64,000 bases of DNA. It comes from CAVSCR01 sp963726575 (GTDB lineage Bacteria; Actinomycetota; Actinomycetes; JAHEKZ01). Of this stretch, positions 42,945 to 51,418 are shown piece by piece. A model generated the notes under the pieces. The model made no database searches. It was not told where the DNA came from and saw nothing but the letters and a program-made list of their open reading frames with translations. Position 1 is the stretch's first letter. Each line of letters begins with the position of its first letter. Made by a program: the position numbers and the translations under genes. The DNA is taken from NCBI GenBank assembly GCA_963726575.1, contig CAVSCR010000005.1, positions 558,001 through 622,000 of the forward strand, written 5' to 3'.

Positions 42945-44231
42945 CTACGGCGCCAGCAGGAATCGCGTGACGAGACCATCCTCGCTGCGCTGGTGCTGGA
43001 TACCGCCGACGGCGATCAGAGTCGAACCATCGAGGGCGGCCCCGCCCACGAACTCGTATCCGGTCGGGGCGGCCGAGACAGTCCACTGCCCGGACACACC
43101 GAAGGCCGGATCGAGCGCAGATCCGTCGGGAAGCACCCGCGCCAGGTAGAGCCGACGTGGCGTGCCGTTCCTGTACACCGCCCCCACGAAGACGAGCCCG
43201 TCAGGAGTCATCTGGGACTCCACCCCACACGGCTTGTTGCAGGTCGTCGCAAAGCGACCGGTCCCGCTGCCGAAGGTCGGGTCGAGCGACCCGTTCGGGC
43301 TGAAGCGCTCCGCACCGATGACCGAAGTGGTGTACCCGGTGAACCCGGCAGTGATCAGCCCCAACGGATCCACGCTCACGCCCGTGAGCGCGGTACCGCC
43401 GCGCCCTCCCGCTTTGACCAAGACGTATCCGGTGCCCCCGAACGACGTCATGCGCGTGCCATTGCTTCGTAGCCGGAACAACAGCCCCGATGCATTGGGC
43501 GTCCGCGGCGAGTAGCGCGCGACCTCGAGCAGGGGCCTGTCGGAGGCATCCAGGGCAAGACCCGCCACCACGTTGGCATACCCGTTGCTGAAATGACGCA
43601 ACCCGAAGTGACGATCGATCCGACCGCCCGAAGTCAGCCTGGTCAGGTACGCCTGGCTGTTCCAGTCCGACTTGCCCTTGTAGCGCGTGAAGGCCACGAC
43701 GACGCGCCCCGTGCTGTCGATCGCCAGCTTCACCGAGTAGCCCGGCGCATACCCTGGCCCAACCTTGAGCCGCTCCCAACCTCGGACGCCGAACGTGCGA
43801 TCGAGCGCACCGTTCGCCCGCAGGCGCACAACGGCGAGTTCCGTGCCTATCGTCCCGGCGACGACGACGCGACCGTCCGACTGCACCGCCACCGCCGTGA
43901 GACGGATCCACGCCTTGCCCAGTGTCACCGACCCGCCCGACCCGAAGGACGGGACAACGTGACCGGTGGAATCCAGTGCGGTGACAGTCCCCCACGAATA
44001 CCGCTTGCCGTTGCTGCTGCTCCCGACCACGTAGGTGCGCTTTCCCGACACCGCAACGTCGGAAGCCCAGTTCGGACCAGGCAGCCGCACGTGCGTGAAC
44101 CCATGGCTCCCGAACGTCGTGTCGACGGCGGGGTACGGGTTGACCGCGGCAGCCGAGACCAGCGTGGCGGGCACCAACGTCGCGCCCGCCAGCGCGACGA
44201 GCACGGCGGTGAACCTGCGTGGCATCAACAT
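42945..44231 (-). CDS. Secreted delta-60 repeat beta-propeller-like protein
   Basis: 428 residues from ATG 44231, with GGAGG five nucleotides upstream. Signal peptide (about 1-33, AVLVALAGATLVPATLVSAAA). At least five repeats of roughly 60-70 residues with the delta-60 pattern: DTTFGSHGF, ALDRTFGVRGW, IDRHFGL, LDPTFGSGTG, LDPAFGVSG, each followed by DGRVVVAG-like strands. Two Cys in TTCNKPCG. Likely an extracellular propeller; ligand unknown. It ends 7 bp after the mmcQ start on the same strand. Confidence 0.85.
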   Translation of the reverse strand: MLMPRRFTAVLVALAGATLVPATLVSAAAVNPYPAVDTTFGSHGFTHVRLPGPNWASDVAVSGKRTYVVGSSSNGKRYSWGTVTALDSTGHVVPSFGSGGSVTLGKAWIRLTAVAVQSDGRVVVAGTIGTELAVVRLRANGALDRTFGVRGWERLKVGPGYAPGYSVKLAIDSTGRVVVAFTRYKGKSDWNSQAYLTRLTSGGRIDRHFGLRHFSNGYANVVAGLALDASDRPLLEVARYSPRTPNASGLLFRLRSNGTRMTSFGGTGYVLVKAGGRGGTALTGVSVDPLGLITAGFTGYTTSVIGAERFSPNGSLDPTFGSGTGRFATTCNKPCGVESQMTPDGLVFVGAVYRNGTPRRLYLARVLPDGSALDPAFGVSGQWTVSAAPTGYEFVGGAALDGSTLIAVGGIQHQRSEDGLVTRFLLAP

Positions 44232-44275
44232 GGCGACCTCCCCCGGCAAGGCGACGCAGCCTCGACCGAGCGCTC

Positions 44276-44304
44276 ACCCTGATCGTCTGGCCGGTGTTCG
44301 TCAA
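44276..44304 (-). promoter_or_regulatory. Candidate promoter for the delta-60 gene
   Basis: Minus strand TTGACG (44299-44304), 17 nt, CAGGGT (44276-44281), about 45 nt before ATG 44231. Confidence 0.4.
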
Positions 44305-44376
44305 GGCCGTCGAGCGAACGAGGTCGCCCACGCCCTGGTCACGCGTGCAGGTCGGTCGGCCGAGGCCAGACCGGCG

Positions 44377-45111
44377 TCAGACCTGGGTGAGCAGGTTCTG
44401 GTCGCTGGGGGCCAGCGGCGGCGTATCGGCCCCGGACCGGGCCAGCGCCTTCGCACGCGTGGCGTAGACGTCCACGTACTCCTGACCCGACAGCTCCATG
44501 AGTTCGTACATGATCTCGTCGGTGATCGACCGGAGCACGAAACGATCGCCCTCGAGCCCCTCGTAGCGGGAGAAGTCCAGCGGCTCACCGAAGCGGATGC
44601 CGACACGTCCAATGCGCGGGATCAACTTGCCGGGAGGTTGCACCTTCTCGGTGTCGATCATCGCGACCGGGATCACCACGGCGTTTGCTTCCAGCGCCAT
44701 GCGCGCGACGCCGGTCTTGCCCCGGTACAGCCGGCCGTCGTGAGAACGCGTGCCCTCCGGGTAGATGCCGAGCAGCTTGTCCTGCGCGAGGATCCGCACG
44801 CCGGTGCCGATGGCGGCTTCGCTGGCGCGGCCGCCCGAGCGGTCCACCGGCACCTGACCGACAGCTCGGAACCACCAGGCGATGAGCCGCCCCTTGAAGC
44901 CGCTGCCGGTGAAGTAGTCGTCCTTCGCCAGGAACGTGATTCGGCGCGGGACCATGAGCGGCAAGAAGATCGAGTCGGAGAACGACAGGTGGTTGCTGGC
45001 CAGGATGGCCGGGCCCACGTCGGGCACATGCTCCATCCCTTCGACCCAGGGGCGGTACAGCAGGCGCACGAACGGACCGACGAGCACGTACTTCATCAGC
45101 CAGTAGAGCAC
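44377..45111 (-). CDS. PlsC-like 1-acyl-glycerol-3-phosphate acyltransferase
   Basis: 244 residues from GTG 45111, with AGGAGG exactly 7 nt upstream (the GTG at 45117 is too close to it). N-terminal hydrophobic segment, then the acyltransferase motifs NHLSFSD (HX4D), a glycine/arginine block ending GFKGRLI, and YPEGTRSHDGRLYRGKTG (motif III). Transfers an acyl chain to lysophosphatidate or a related glycerolipid at the membrane. Position equals Rv2182c. Confidence 0.9.
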   Translation of the reverse strand: MLYWLMKYVLVGPFVRLLYRPWVEGMEHVPDVGPAILASNHLSFSDSIFLPLMVPRRITFLAKDDYFTGSGFKGRLIAWWFRAVGQVPVDRSGGRASEAAIGTGVRILAQDKLLGIYPEGTRSHDGRLYRGKTGVARMALEANAVVIPVAMIDTEKVQPPGKLIPRIGRVGIRFGEPLDFSRYEGLEGDRFVLRSITDEIMYELMELSGQEYVDVYATRAKALARSGADTPPLAPSDQNLLTQV

Positions 45112-45140
45112 CTGCACACCTCCTCACCTCGGCGGCTCCG

Positions 45141-45169
45141 ACCCTACGGACGAAAGGGGGTGGCGGCAA
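45141..45169 (-). promoter_or_regulatory. Promoter of the PlsC-like gene
   Basis: Minus strand TTGCCG (45164-45169), 17 nt, TAGGGT (45141-45146), giving a leader of about 22 nt with an AGGAGG. Confidence 0.5.
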
Positions 45170-45232
45170 TGAGCAGCCCCGTGGCGTACACCGTTGGTCG
45201 CCTCCAAGCGGGTGACGTGCGACGATGCGAGC

Positions 45233-45985
45233 ATGCCCGTACGCCCAGGAGCCGAGCCGTTTGCCGCCGACCGCGGCGACGTCGGGATCACGTTCGTCCA
45301 CGGCTTCACCGGGTCACCGGCCTCGCTACGGCCCTGGGCCGAACAGGTGGCCGACGCCGGCTACAGCGTTCGGTTGCCGCGACTGCCCGGCCATGGCACG
45401 ACCTGGCAGGACATGCAGCTGACGAGGTGGCCGGACTGGTACGCCGAGGCGGAACGTGCGTACCTCGACCTGCAGGCCCGCTGTTCGCAGGTGTACGTGT
45501 TCGGCCTCTCGATGGGCGGCACGCTCAGCCTGCGGCTGGCTGAGGAACACCCCGAGGTCGCAGGTCTCGTACTGGTGAACCCCTCACTGCACAGCGAGAA
45601 CAAGATGTTGGCGGCGCTGCCGCTGATGCAACGCTTCCTGCCGTCGTTCCCAGGAGTCAGCAACGACATCAAGAAGCCAGGACAGGACGAAGTGGCCTAC
45701 GACCGCGTGCCGTTGAAGGCGCTGCACTCACTGACCGAACTCTGGAACGTGACGCGCGGCGACCTGTCATCAGTCTCCGCCCCGTTGCTGTTGTTCCGTT
45801 CCGCCGTCGACCATGTGGTCGAACCGTCGAATGCCACGTACTTGCTGAGCCACATCGGCTCGACCGACCAGGCCGAGGTCATCCTGCCCGACAGCTATCA
45901 CGTGGCTACGCTCGACAACGACGCGCAGACCATCGTGTCCGGCTCGCTGGACTTCGTCGCCCGACTGGCGCACGCCCAGCCCTGA
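45233..45985 (+). CDS. Alpha/beta hydrolase (monoacylglycerol lipase/carboxylesterase type)
   Basis: 250 residues from ATG 45233. Oxyanion HGFTGSPAS, nucleophile elbow GLSMGG, acid Asp in FRSAVDHVV, and His in DSYHVATLDND, the pattern of the thermostable Bacillus esterase/monoglyceride lipase group. Hydrolyses short or medium acyl esters in the cytoplasm. A GACGAT element lies 6 nt before the start. Followed 4 bp later by a membrane-protein gene. Confidence 0.9.
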   Translation: MPVRPGAEPFAADRGDVGITFVHGFTGSPASLRPWAEQVADAGYSVRLPRLPGHGTTWQDMQLTRWPDWYAEAERAYLDLQARCSQVYVFGLSMGGTLSLRLAEEHPEVAGLVLVNPSLHSENKMLAALPLMQRFLPSFPGVSNDIKKPGQDEVAYDRVPLKALHSLTELWNVTRGDLSSVSAPLLLFRSAVDHVVEPSNATYLLSHIGSTDQAEVILPDSYHVATLDNDAQTIVSGSLDFVARLAHAQP

Positions 45986-45989
45986 CGCC

Positions 45990-46436
45990 ATGGCCAACGA
46001 CCCCGACGACGTCGACGCCCGGTTCGCCGAGCTGGTCGCGCAGTTCGACGATCCCGACGATGTCGCGCCGGCGGGCGCGCAGGCCGACGATGAGGAGCAG
46101 GAGTGGCCCAGGGCCGACCTCATCGACGGCGACGACGACCCCACGGCGGGCCAGTACGTCAGCGGGTACCGCGACCCGCTCAGCGACGACGACGAACCGT
46201 TCGTCCCGCCGGCGGCGCCGCCGTTCCCACGGGGCACCAAACGCACCCGATGGGGTTGGGCCGGCGCCCTCGGGTGCCCAGTCGGCTACTTCGTCCTGTG
46301 GGGCAGTGGCCGCCAACCTGACTCGTTCACGATGTTCCTGCTCGCGGTCGGGTTCGTCGCGGGTGCCGGCGTACTGATCGCGGGCATGCGCACCACTCCG
46401 CCGGATGAACAGGACGACGACGGAGCGGTCGTCTAG
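45990..46436 (+). CDS. Acidic-tailed two-helix membrane protein
   Basis: 148 residues. The first 75 residues are very rich in Asp/Glu and Pro (DDPDDVAPAG, DDDEPFVPP); then a basic RGTKRTRWGW and two membrane helices (about 92-104 and 115-131). No family recognised. Starts 4 bp after the lipase stop, so co-transcribed. 46437-46480 is a short convergent gap without a clear terminator. Confidence 0.7.
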   Translation: MANDPDDVDARFAELVAQFDDPDDVAPAGAQADDEEQEWPRADLIDGDDDPTAGQYVSGYRDPLSDDDEPFVPPAAPPFPRGTKRTRWGWAGALGCPVGYFVLWGSGRQPDSFTMFLLAVGFVAGAGVLIAGMRTTPPDEQDDDGAVV

Positions 46437-46480
46437 CGGTACCGACGGATCGGCGTACTGACGGTTGGGTGTGGTGAGGC

Positions 46481-47818
46481 CTAGACGCCGTTGAGCAACT
46501 CCAGAAGTGGCGCATCCGGCTTGGCTCCGACGCCATGAGTCCGCGCGGCGCGAGCCAGCAGCCGGCACTCCTCGACCACCTCTGCGGCGTGCAACAGATC
46601 GTCGTCGACCCGGTCCGTCGCGTCGTCACCGGCCAACACCGCCCGGTACGCGTCCATCGTCAGCGCGCGCACCTCGTCGCACCACGCCCGCAACGACGCC
46701 GCGGCACTCTCAGCGCTACCGGACCCATCCGGAGCAAGCCGCTGCGCCGCAGTCCGACCGGCCTGCACCAGGGCGCGCAGCACCCGAGCCAGGTCGAACG
46801 CGGGCGGGCTGCCCTCGAGCGTGGCCCCTGCCGCCAGGACCTCAGGCGCCAGCCGGATGTGATCGCCGGGCAACAGCACGAAGGCCCCGAGATCGATCCC
46901 GCCAGTGGCGACGGTCGCGCGACCAAGGGCCGACTCCAACGGACGCAGCGCGTCGCGGACCTGCGGGCGAAGGTCACGCAGGCGCCGACCCAGCTCGGCG
47001 CCCCCGAGCACGGTCGCCGCGGTCAGGTCGTCGGCGGCGTCGCCGCGCCATCGCGCGATGTCCGCCGCGCTGACCTGCCCGCGCGGCATGTCGCCGTAGC
47101 CGCCCGGCGTGGCCAGCGCCCGATGCAGTCCGGCCAACGCGACCCCGATGCGAAGCGCGAGATCGCCGGCCGTCGCCGCACCGTCGTGTTCGGCCAAGTC
47201 GGCGAAGGCCGCCGTCACCAGGGCCTCCGTTGCCGCTGAGGCGTCGGGCGGGAACGCCGTGGCGGACACCAGCGGGCCGACCCACGACCCGCCGGACCAC
47301 ACGAGGTCGCCCACGTCGTCCAGCAAGGCGTCGTAGCCCACCGCTCGGACGTGCGCGACGAGGTCGGGTCGCGGTCCGGCCAGCCCGTCCGGGGAGAGGT
47401 GCCACGTGACGGTGACCCGGCCACCGACCAGGTACACCTCGCGTTCGGCGTCGGTGGACTGCAGCTCCTCCTGCACAGCTCGCTGCGCCACCAGGTGGCG
47501 CCGTCCGCCGCGTCGGACGCCGAAGCGCCCGCCGGCCGTGGCCAACGCTCCGGCACCGAGCAGGTCGATGGCAGCCAGCGCGGCGCCGTCGCCGGCGCGC
47601 GCCCGACGGACCCTTGCGTCCTCATCGACCAGAGGGACGACGTGGAGCCGCTCATCAGGGTCGATCAGCAGGCCGACAAAACGGCCAGGAGCCCCGGCCG
47701 GCAGCGGCAGCAGGTCGACCAGCTCCAACCGGTCCGGTGGCGCCGACTCGTCCAGCATGGCGGTCGGAAGCAGCAGCCGCGGGTCGGTTCGACGCAGTCG
47801 ATCACCGAGGTCGGACAC
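46481..47818 (-). CDS. Maltokinase/aminosugar-kinase-fold protein lacking catalytic motifs
   Basis: 445 residues from GTG 47818 (GAGGGG six nucleotides upstream); ATG 47839 is the alternative. The first ~110 residues look like the N-terminal cap of maltokinases (FVGLLIDPDERLHVVPLVDE ... LLGAGALAT). The C-terminal lobe follows the phosphotransferase fold, but where active relatives have HGDLHLGQ it reads GGIDLGAF, and the usual ATP-binding lysine strand reads RVTVTWHL. Thus probably a pseudokinase. Overlaps the next gene's stop by 17 nt. Family assignment is moderate. Confidence 0.6.
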   Translation of the reverse strand: MSDLGDRLRRTDPRLLLPTAMLDESAPPDRLELVDLLPLPAGAPGRFVGLLIDPDERLHVVPLVDEDARVRRARAGDGAALAAIDLLGAGALATAGGRFGVRRGGRRHLVAQRAVQEELQSTDAEREVYLVGGRVTVTWHLSPDGLAGPRPDLVAHVRAVGYDALLDDVGDLVWSGGSWVGPLVSATAFPPDASAATEALVTAAFADLAEHDGAATAGDLALRIGVALAGLHRALATPGGYGDMPRGQVSAADIARWRGDAADDLTAATVLGGAELGRRLRDLRPQVRDALRPLESALGRATVATGGIDLGAFVLLPGDHIRLAPEVLAAGATLEGSPPAFDLARVLRALVQAGRTAAQRLAPDGSGSAESAAASLRAWCDEVRALTMDAYRAVLAGDDATDRVDDDLLHAAEVVEECRLLARAARTHGVGAKPDAPLLELLNGV

Positions 47819-48554
47819 GCGGCTCCCCTCGTCGGTCATCCTGCGCCACCCATCCTGCCCGCTCTCCCGGCGCATCGGGCACCGCCAGGTCGGCGACCAC
47901 GGGCAGGTGGTCGCTCCCCTGCGGCAGCAGCGGCAGCAGGGGCACGCCGGCGCGACGCACGCTGATCCGGGGCGTGACCCAGATCTGGTCGATCCGTTGT
48001 CGGGGTGACCTGGCTGGGTACGTTGCGGCCGGGCTCGGCGCGTCGACGAGCACCTCACGCAGACCCCAAGCGGCTTCGACGGCGACGCCGACCCCCGCTC
48101 CGGGCGCCTCGTTCGTGTCAAGGCCCACGACCCGCGGCACGTCACCAGCCACGTCGTCGAGCAGTTCTGCGATCTCCCCCACATGACGTAACCGCTCCAC
48201 ATGGGACAACCCGAGGTGGGCGCTGCCAGCGACCACCTCGGCGCCGGCCACGTACAGATGGGCCAGCACCACCGCACGACGATGCATCCTGGGTGTCCGC
48301 GACAGCGTCGCCACGATCGTTTGGTCCGCCCTCACCCCGACTCCGGCAAGGACGGCCACGCCGTGCCCCTTGGCTCCCCCGGCAACGACCGTCAGCTCGG
48401 TCTGGGCCGCCAGCGACGCGAGCCGTCGGTCACCCCACCAGAGCCGCGGTGACTCCTGCAGCAGGACGATCTGCGGCTGGAGTCGCACGAGGCTGCGCGC
48501 CACGACCGCGACGTCGTCTCGCAGGGAGCGCACGTTCCAGGTGACCACGCGCAC
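47802..48554 (-). CDS. Endonuclease/exonuclease/phosphatase (EEP) family protein
   Basis: 250 residues from GTG 48554 (MRVVTWNVRSL); a TTG at 48584 overlapping the previous stop is an alternative. EEP motifs: TWNVRSL, VLLQES, AHLGLSHVERLRHV, GLDTNEAPG, RQRIDQIWV and SDHLPVVADL, matching the metal and catalytic residues (Asn, Glu, Asp, Asn, Asp, His). Substrate could be DNA, RNA, a nucleotide or a phospholipid. No export signal. Confidence 0.87.
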   Translation of the reverse strand: MRVVTWNVRSLRDDVAVVARSLVRLQPQIVLLQESPRLWWGDRRLASLAAQTELTVVAGGAKGHGVAVLAGVGVRADQTIVATLSRTPRMHRRAVVLAHLYVAGAEVVAGSAHLGLSHVERLRHVGEIAELLDDVAGDVPRVVGLDTNEAPGAGVGVAVEAAWGLREVLVDAPSPAATYPARSPRQRIDQIWVTPRISVRRAGVPLLPLLPQGSDHLPVVADLAVPDAPGERAGWVAQDDRRGEPRVRPR

Positions 48555-48580
48555 GATCGCCGGCGCAGCCCCGTCGCTGG

Positions 48581-48925
48581 TCAACCGATGTCGATCCACT
48601 CGACGTGGTCGTCGTCGGATCGTTGGCGTTCGTGTGCCACCAGGGCCGCACGGGCCGCCGCGAGCAACGAGTCGGCAGCGGTGCTGAGGTGTTCGACCAC
48701 TTCCGGGCTCGCCTCGCGGGTCAGCGCGATCAGTTGACACAGGGGGCAGACCCGGCACGACGCAGAGCCGTCGGCCCATGCCGAATGTGCGTTGTCGTCG
48801 CCGCTGCCCGTCGTGGAGCCCGGGGACAGCCGTACGCCGTTGCGGCGAGCCCAGTCCTGCAGAGCAGCGAACAGCCGGGTCGCCTCCTCGGCGGCCGAAC
48901 CCAGCGGCTCCTGGTTCGTGGTCAC
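48581..48925 (-). CDS. DUF5304-like small protein with paired cysteines
   Basis: 114 residues from GTG 48925, overlapping the ArsA stop as GTGA. Helical N-terminus (EEATRLFAALQDWARRNG), then CRVCPLCQLIALTREASPEVVEHLS, where three Cys in a CxxCPxC pattern may bind zinc. Ends in an acidic DDDHVEWIDIG. I recall the same arrangement in other Actinomycetota under DUF5304; the function is unknown. It is the second gene of the ArsA operon. Confidence 0.75.
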   Translation of the reverse strand: MTTNQEPLGSAAEEATRLFAALQDWARRNGVRLSPGSTTGSGDDNAHSAWADGSASCRVCPLCQLIALTREASPEVVEHLSTAADSLLAAARAALVAHERQRSDDDHVEWIDIG

Positions 48926-50136
48926 GTCGTCGCCCCTTCGTCGGTGTCCGCCGAGGTCGGCCGTGGTCGGGGTGGTACTGGCGTGAACGTGACGGTGAGC
49001 CGTCCGTCGCGAAGCACGGCGCCGGTCACCTCACAACGACGCAATGCGCTCGGCAGGGCCAATATCCGACGGTGACCACCGACGGTGAGGAGCAGCTCGT
49101 CCCCCTTGCGCGCCAGATCGGTGTGCTCGCGGTCGGCGAACGGCAATCGCAACGACAGATGGAACAACTCGCCGTCGCGCTCGACGCGCAGCACATCGGA
49201 GTCCGGCGGTGAGGCGAACGGGTCTGCGTCGCCGTAGCACGACTGCGCGAACGCCAGCAGCGCCGCCGCACCAACGGGTTCCGAGGCCAGGTACGCCGAC
49301 CGGTACACCGGAAGCGGTGCGAACGACGCCTCGACGTCGGCGAGCAACGGCTGCTGTGCCGCTACCCAGCCCGTGCGCCAGGCATCGGCCGCATCGTCAG
49401 GAAACACCCGGTTGGCCACGACACCGTCGACGCGGTAGCCGTACAACGCCAGAGAGGTCAGTGTGCGTCGAGCCTCCGCCAGCACCACCGACTCCGGTGT
49501 GAGCACCAGCCGCACCGTGGTGCCCGAGTCGGTGAGCACATCGCGCACCTCGGCGAGCTCGGCGTGGAAGCGTTCGACCGCGTCGAGCACACCTTCCCCG
49601 GGCATCGGCACGCCGACGGCGCGGCCGAGAACGGGCCGCAGGGTCCGCAGCACCCGGCGTTCCACCGGGAAGACGCGTTCCATGTACCAGCCCAACGCCT
49701 CGGGCAGGGCCAGCAGCCGAAGCGTCTCGGCCGTGGGTGCGCAGTCGACGATGACGACATCCCAGCGACCCGAGCGCACCTGGTCGCGCACTTCCAGCAG
49801 CGCGAGCACCTCCTCGGCACCAGGGAGCACGGTCAGCTCCTCGGCCTCGAGCCGGTCGACGCCGGCGGAGTCCAGAACGCTGAGCAGGTACTGCTGGATC
49901 TCCCACCACGACAGCTCCAGGCGTCGTTGCGCGTCGACCTGCTGGACGAACAGCCCCGGCCAGCTCTCCTCCGGTTCGTGGCCGGCCGTCACGTCGAGCG
50001 CGTCCGCCAGGGAGTGCGCCGGATCGGTGGAGAGGACCAACGTCTTCAGGCCCCGCTGCGCTGCGAGCAGCGCGGTACCCGCGGCGGCCGTGGTCTTGCC
50101 AACGCCGCCCTTGCCGGTGAACAGCAGAACCCGCAC
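48922..50136 (-). CDS. ArsA/GET3-family ATPase
   Basis: 404 residues. Deviant Walker A GKGGVGKTT at 8-16, switch I DPAHSL at about 38-43, VDCAPTAETLRLL (switch II type), then a C-terminal beta-rich ArsA_HSP20-like domain (LFHLSLRLPFADREHTDLARK). No Cys triad for arsenite, so it is not an arsenite pump subunit. Related to tail-anchored-protein targeting factors. Position equals Rv2184c. GTG start has a leaderless -10. Confidence 0.92.
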   Translation of the reverse strand: MRVLLFTGKGGVGKTTAAAGTALLAAQRGLKTLVLSTDPAHSLADALDVTAGHEPEESWPGLFVQQVDAQRRLELSWWEIQQYLLSVLDSAGVDRLEAEELTVLPGAEEVLALLEVRDQVRSGRWDVVIVDCAPTAETLRLLALPEALGWYMERVFPVERRVLRTLRPVLGRAVGVPMPGEGVLDAVERFHAELAEVRDVLTDSGTTVRLVLTPESVVLAEARRTLTSLALYGYRVDGVVANRVFPDDAADAWRTGWVAAQQPLLADVEASFAPLPVYRSAYLASEPVGAAALLAFAQSCYGDADPFASPPDSDVLRVERDGELFHLSLRLPFADREHTDLARKGDELLLTVGGHRRILALPSALRRCEVTGAVLRDGRLTVTFTPVPPRPRPTSADTDEGATT

Positions 50137-50142
50137 GCGGTG

Positions 50143-50148
50143 AGGTTA
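50143..50148 (-). promoter_or_regulatory. Probable leaderless -10 (TAACCT) for the ArsA ATPase gene
   Basis: Minus-strand TAACCT, 6 nt before GTG 50136, in the 9-bp gap and tail of the methyltransferase gene. Confidence 0.45.
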
Positions 50149-50931
50149 TCGGGACCCAACGATTGGCTTGCGCCACGAAGTCGTCCATGCACTGGCCGAG
50201 ACGACGAACGGAGCAGTCGGCAGTCGGGTCCGACAGCGCCGTCGCAGCTCCTCCTGCTCTTGGTCGTCGAGCCCCGAGACGAACTCACCGGCGGGTCCCA
50301 CGCCGAACGTGTACGGTTCCCACCACTCCGCGAAGCTGTTGTGGACCACCTCGACCGTCACCACCGTGGTCTCGGCATCGCCCATCTGCGCTTCGGCGAA
50401 CAGGCGCGCCAAGTCGCCGGCCGCCACCCCAGGACGATCTGACTCATCCGCGACGTCTGGTCGCCAGTCCCGGACGACGGACCAGAACAACGACAGAGGG
50501 CCGGCAGCGCTCTCGTGGTCCCAGACGCTGGCTGCCACGACCCCGCCGGGCCGGGTCACCCGCCTCATCTGCGACAGGCCGCCGACCGGGTCACCCATGA
50601 ACTGCACCACCAGCTGCGCCAACGCGGCGTCGAAGTGGTCGTCGTCGAAGGGCAGGCATTCAGCACTGGCCCGTTGCACGTGGACCTCGGGGAACTGCTG
50701 GCGCATGGCGGTGACGAAGGACTCCGAAGGGTCGATGGCGCTGACGCCGCCAGCGCCGAGCCGCTCGACGAGAACGTCGGTCAGGGCACCCGTCCCGCAG
50801 CCCACGTCGAGGGCGCTCGACCCCCTAGCCAGGCCGATCCGGTCGACGAAGGCGATCGCCAGCGGTCGGGCGTAGCGACCCATGAAGCTGCCGTACGCGG
50901 CAGCCGAGACCTCGAAGGACATGGCGAGCAC
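50146..50931 (-). CDS. Class I SAM-dependent methyltransferase
   Basis: 261 residues from GTG 50931 (ATG 50922 possible). UbiE/COQ5-like methyltransferase: LDVGCGTGALTDVL (SAM loop), AIDPSESFV, FDDDHFDAALAQLVVQFM and RVTRPGGVVAASVWDHES. Substrate unknown. It abuts the SRPBCC gene with no intergenic base; together they may modify and bind the same small molecule or lipid, which is only a contextual guess. Confidence 0.88.
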   Translation of the reverse strand: MLAMSFEVSAAAYGSFMGRYARPLAIAFVDRIGLARGSSALDVGCGTGALTDVLVERLGAGGVSAIDPSESFVTAMRQQFPEVHVQRASAECLPFDDDHFDAALAQLVVQFMGDPVGGLSQMRRVTRPGGVVAASVWDHESAAGPLSLFWSVVRDWRPDVADESDRPGVAAGDLARLFAEAQMGDAETTVVTVEVVHNSFAEWWEPYTFGVGPAGEFVSGLDDQEQEELRRRCRTRLPTAPFVVSASAWTTSWRKPIVGSR

Positions 50932-51372
50932 CTACGCCTCGACCCGACGCTTGAGCTCCTTCAGGGCCGTGTCCGTGATGACCTTCTCGGCCTTGCGGCG
51001 CAACATCCCGATCATCGGGATCTTCACGTCGAGCGTCAGGTGGTAGTCGACCTGGGTGCCCCCCGGACTGGAGGGTGTCAGCCGGTAGATGCCGTCCATG
51101 GCGGTCAGGATCTGGGCCTCCACGAGCGACCAGCGAACCTCGTCGTTGCCGTCCCACTCGTACTCGAGCACATAGGTGTCCTTGACTGCGCCGGCGTCGA
51201 GCACGAACCGAGCCTGGGCCGGCCGCTCGTCGGCGTCGTCGAAGACGGTCAGGACCTCCACCGACTTCACCGATCCGGTCCACTCGGGGTAGCTCTCCAG
51301 GTCGGCGATCACGTCCATGATCGCCTCGGGATCGGCGTCGATGACGATGCTCGACGAGGTCGCTTCGGCCAT
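50932..51372 (-). CDS. SRPBCC/START-like polyketide cyclase family protein
   Basis: 146 residues. Opens SSSIVIDADPEAIMDVIADLESYPEWTGSVKSVEVL, the COQ10/START beta-grasp pattern with a conserved YPEW; ends with a long helix MIGMLRRKAEKVITDTALKELKRRV. Such proteins form a lipid-sized cavity. Corresponds to Rv2185c. ATG has a leaderless -10 (TACGCT). Confidence 0.9.
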   Translation of the reverse strand: MAEATSSSIVIDADPEAIMDVIADLESYPEWTGSVKSVEVLTVFDDADERPAQARFVLDAGAVKDTYVLEYEWDGNDEVRWSLVEAQILTAMDGIYRLTPSSPGGTQVDYHLTLDVKIPMIGMLRRKAEKVITDTALKELKRRVEA

Positions 51373-51379
51373 GACCGGC

Positions 51380-51385
51380 AGCGTA
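51380..51385 (-). promoter_or_regulatory. Probable leaderless -10 (TACGCT) for the SRPBCC gene
   Basis: Minus-strand TACGCT, 7 nt before ATG 51372. Confidence 0.5.
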
Positions 51386-51418
51386 GCGATCAGCCGACGG
51401 GGCTCCTGCCGGGCTCGG

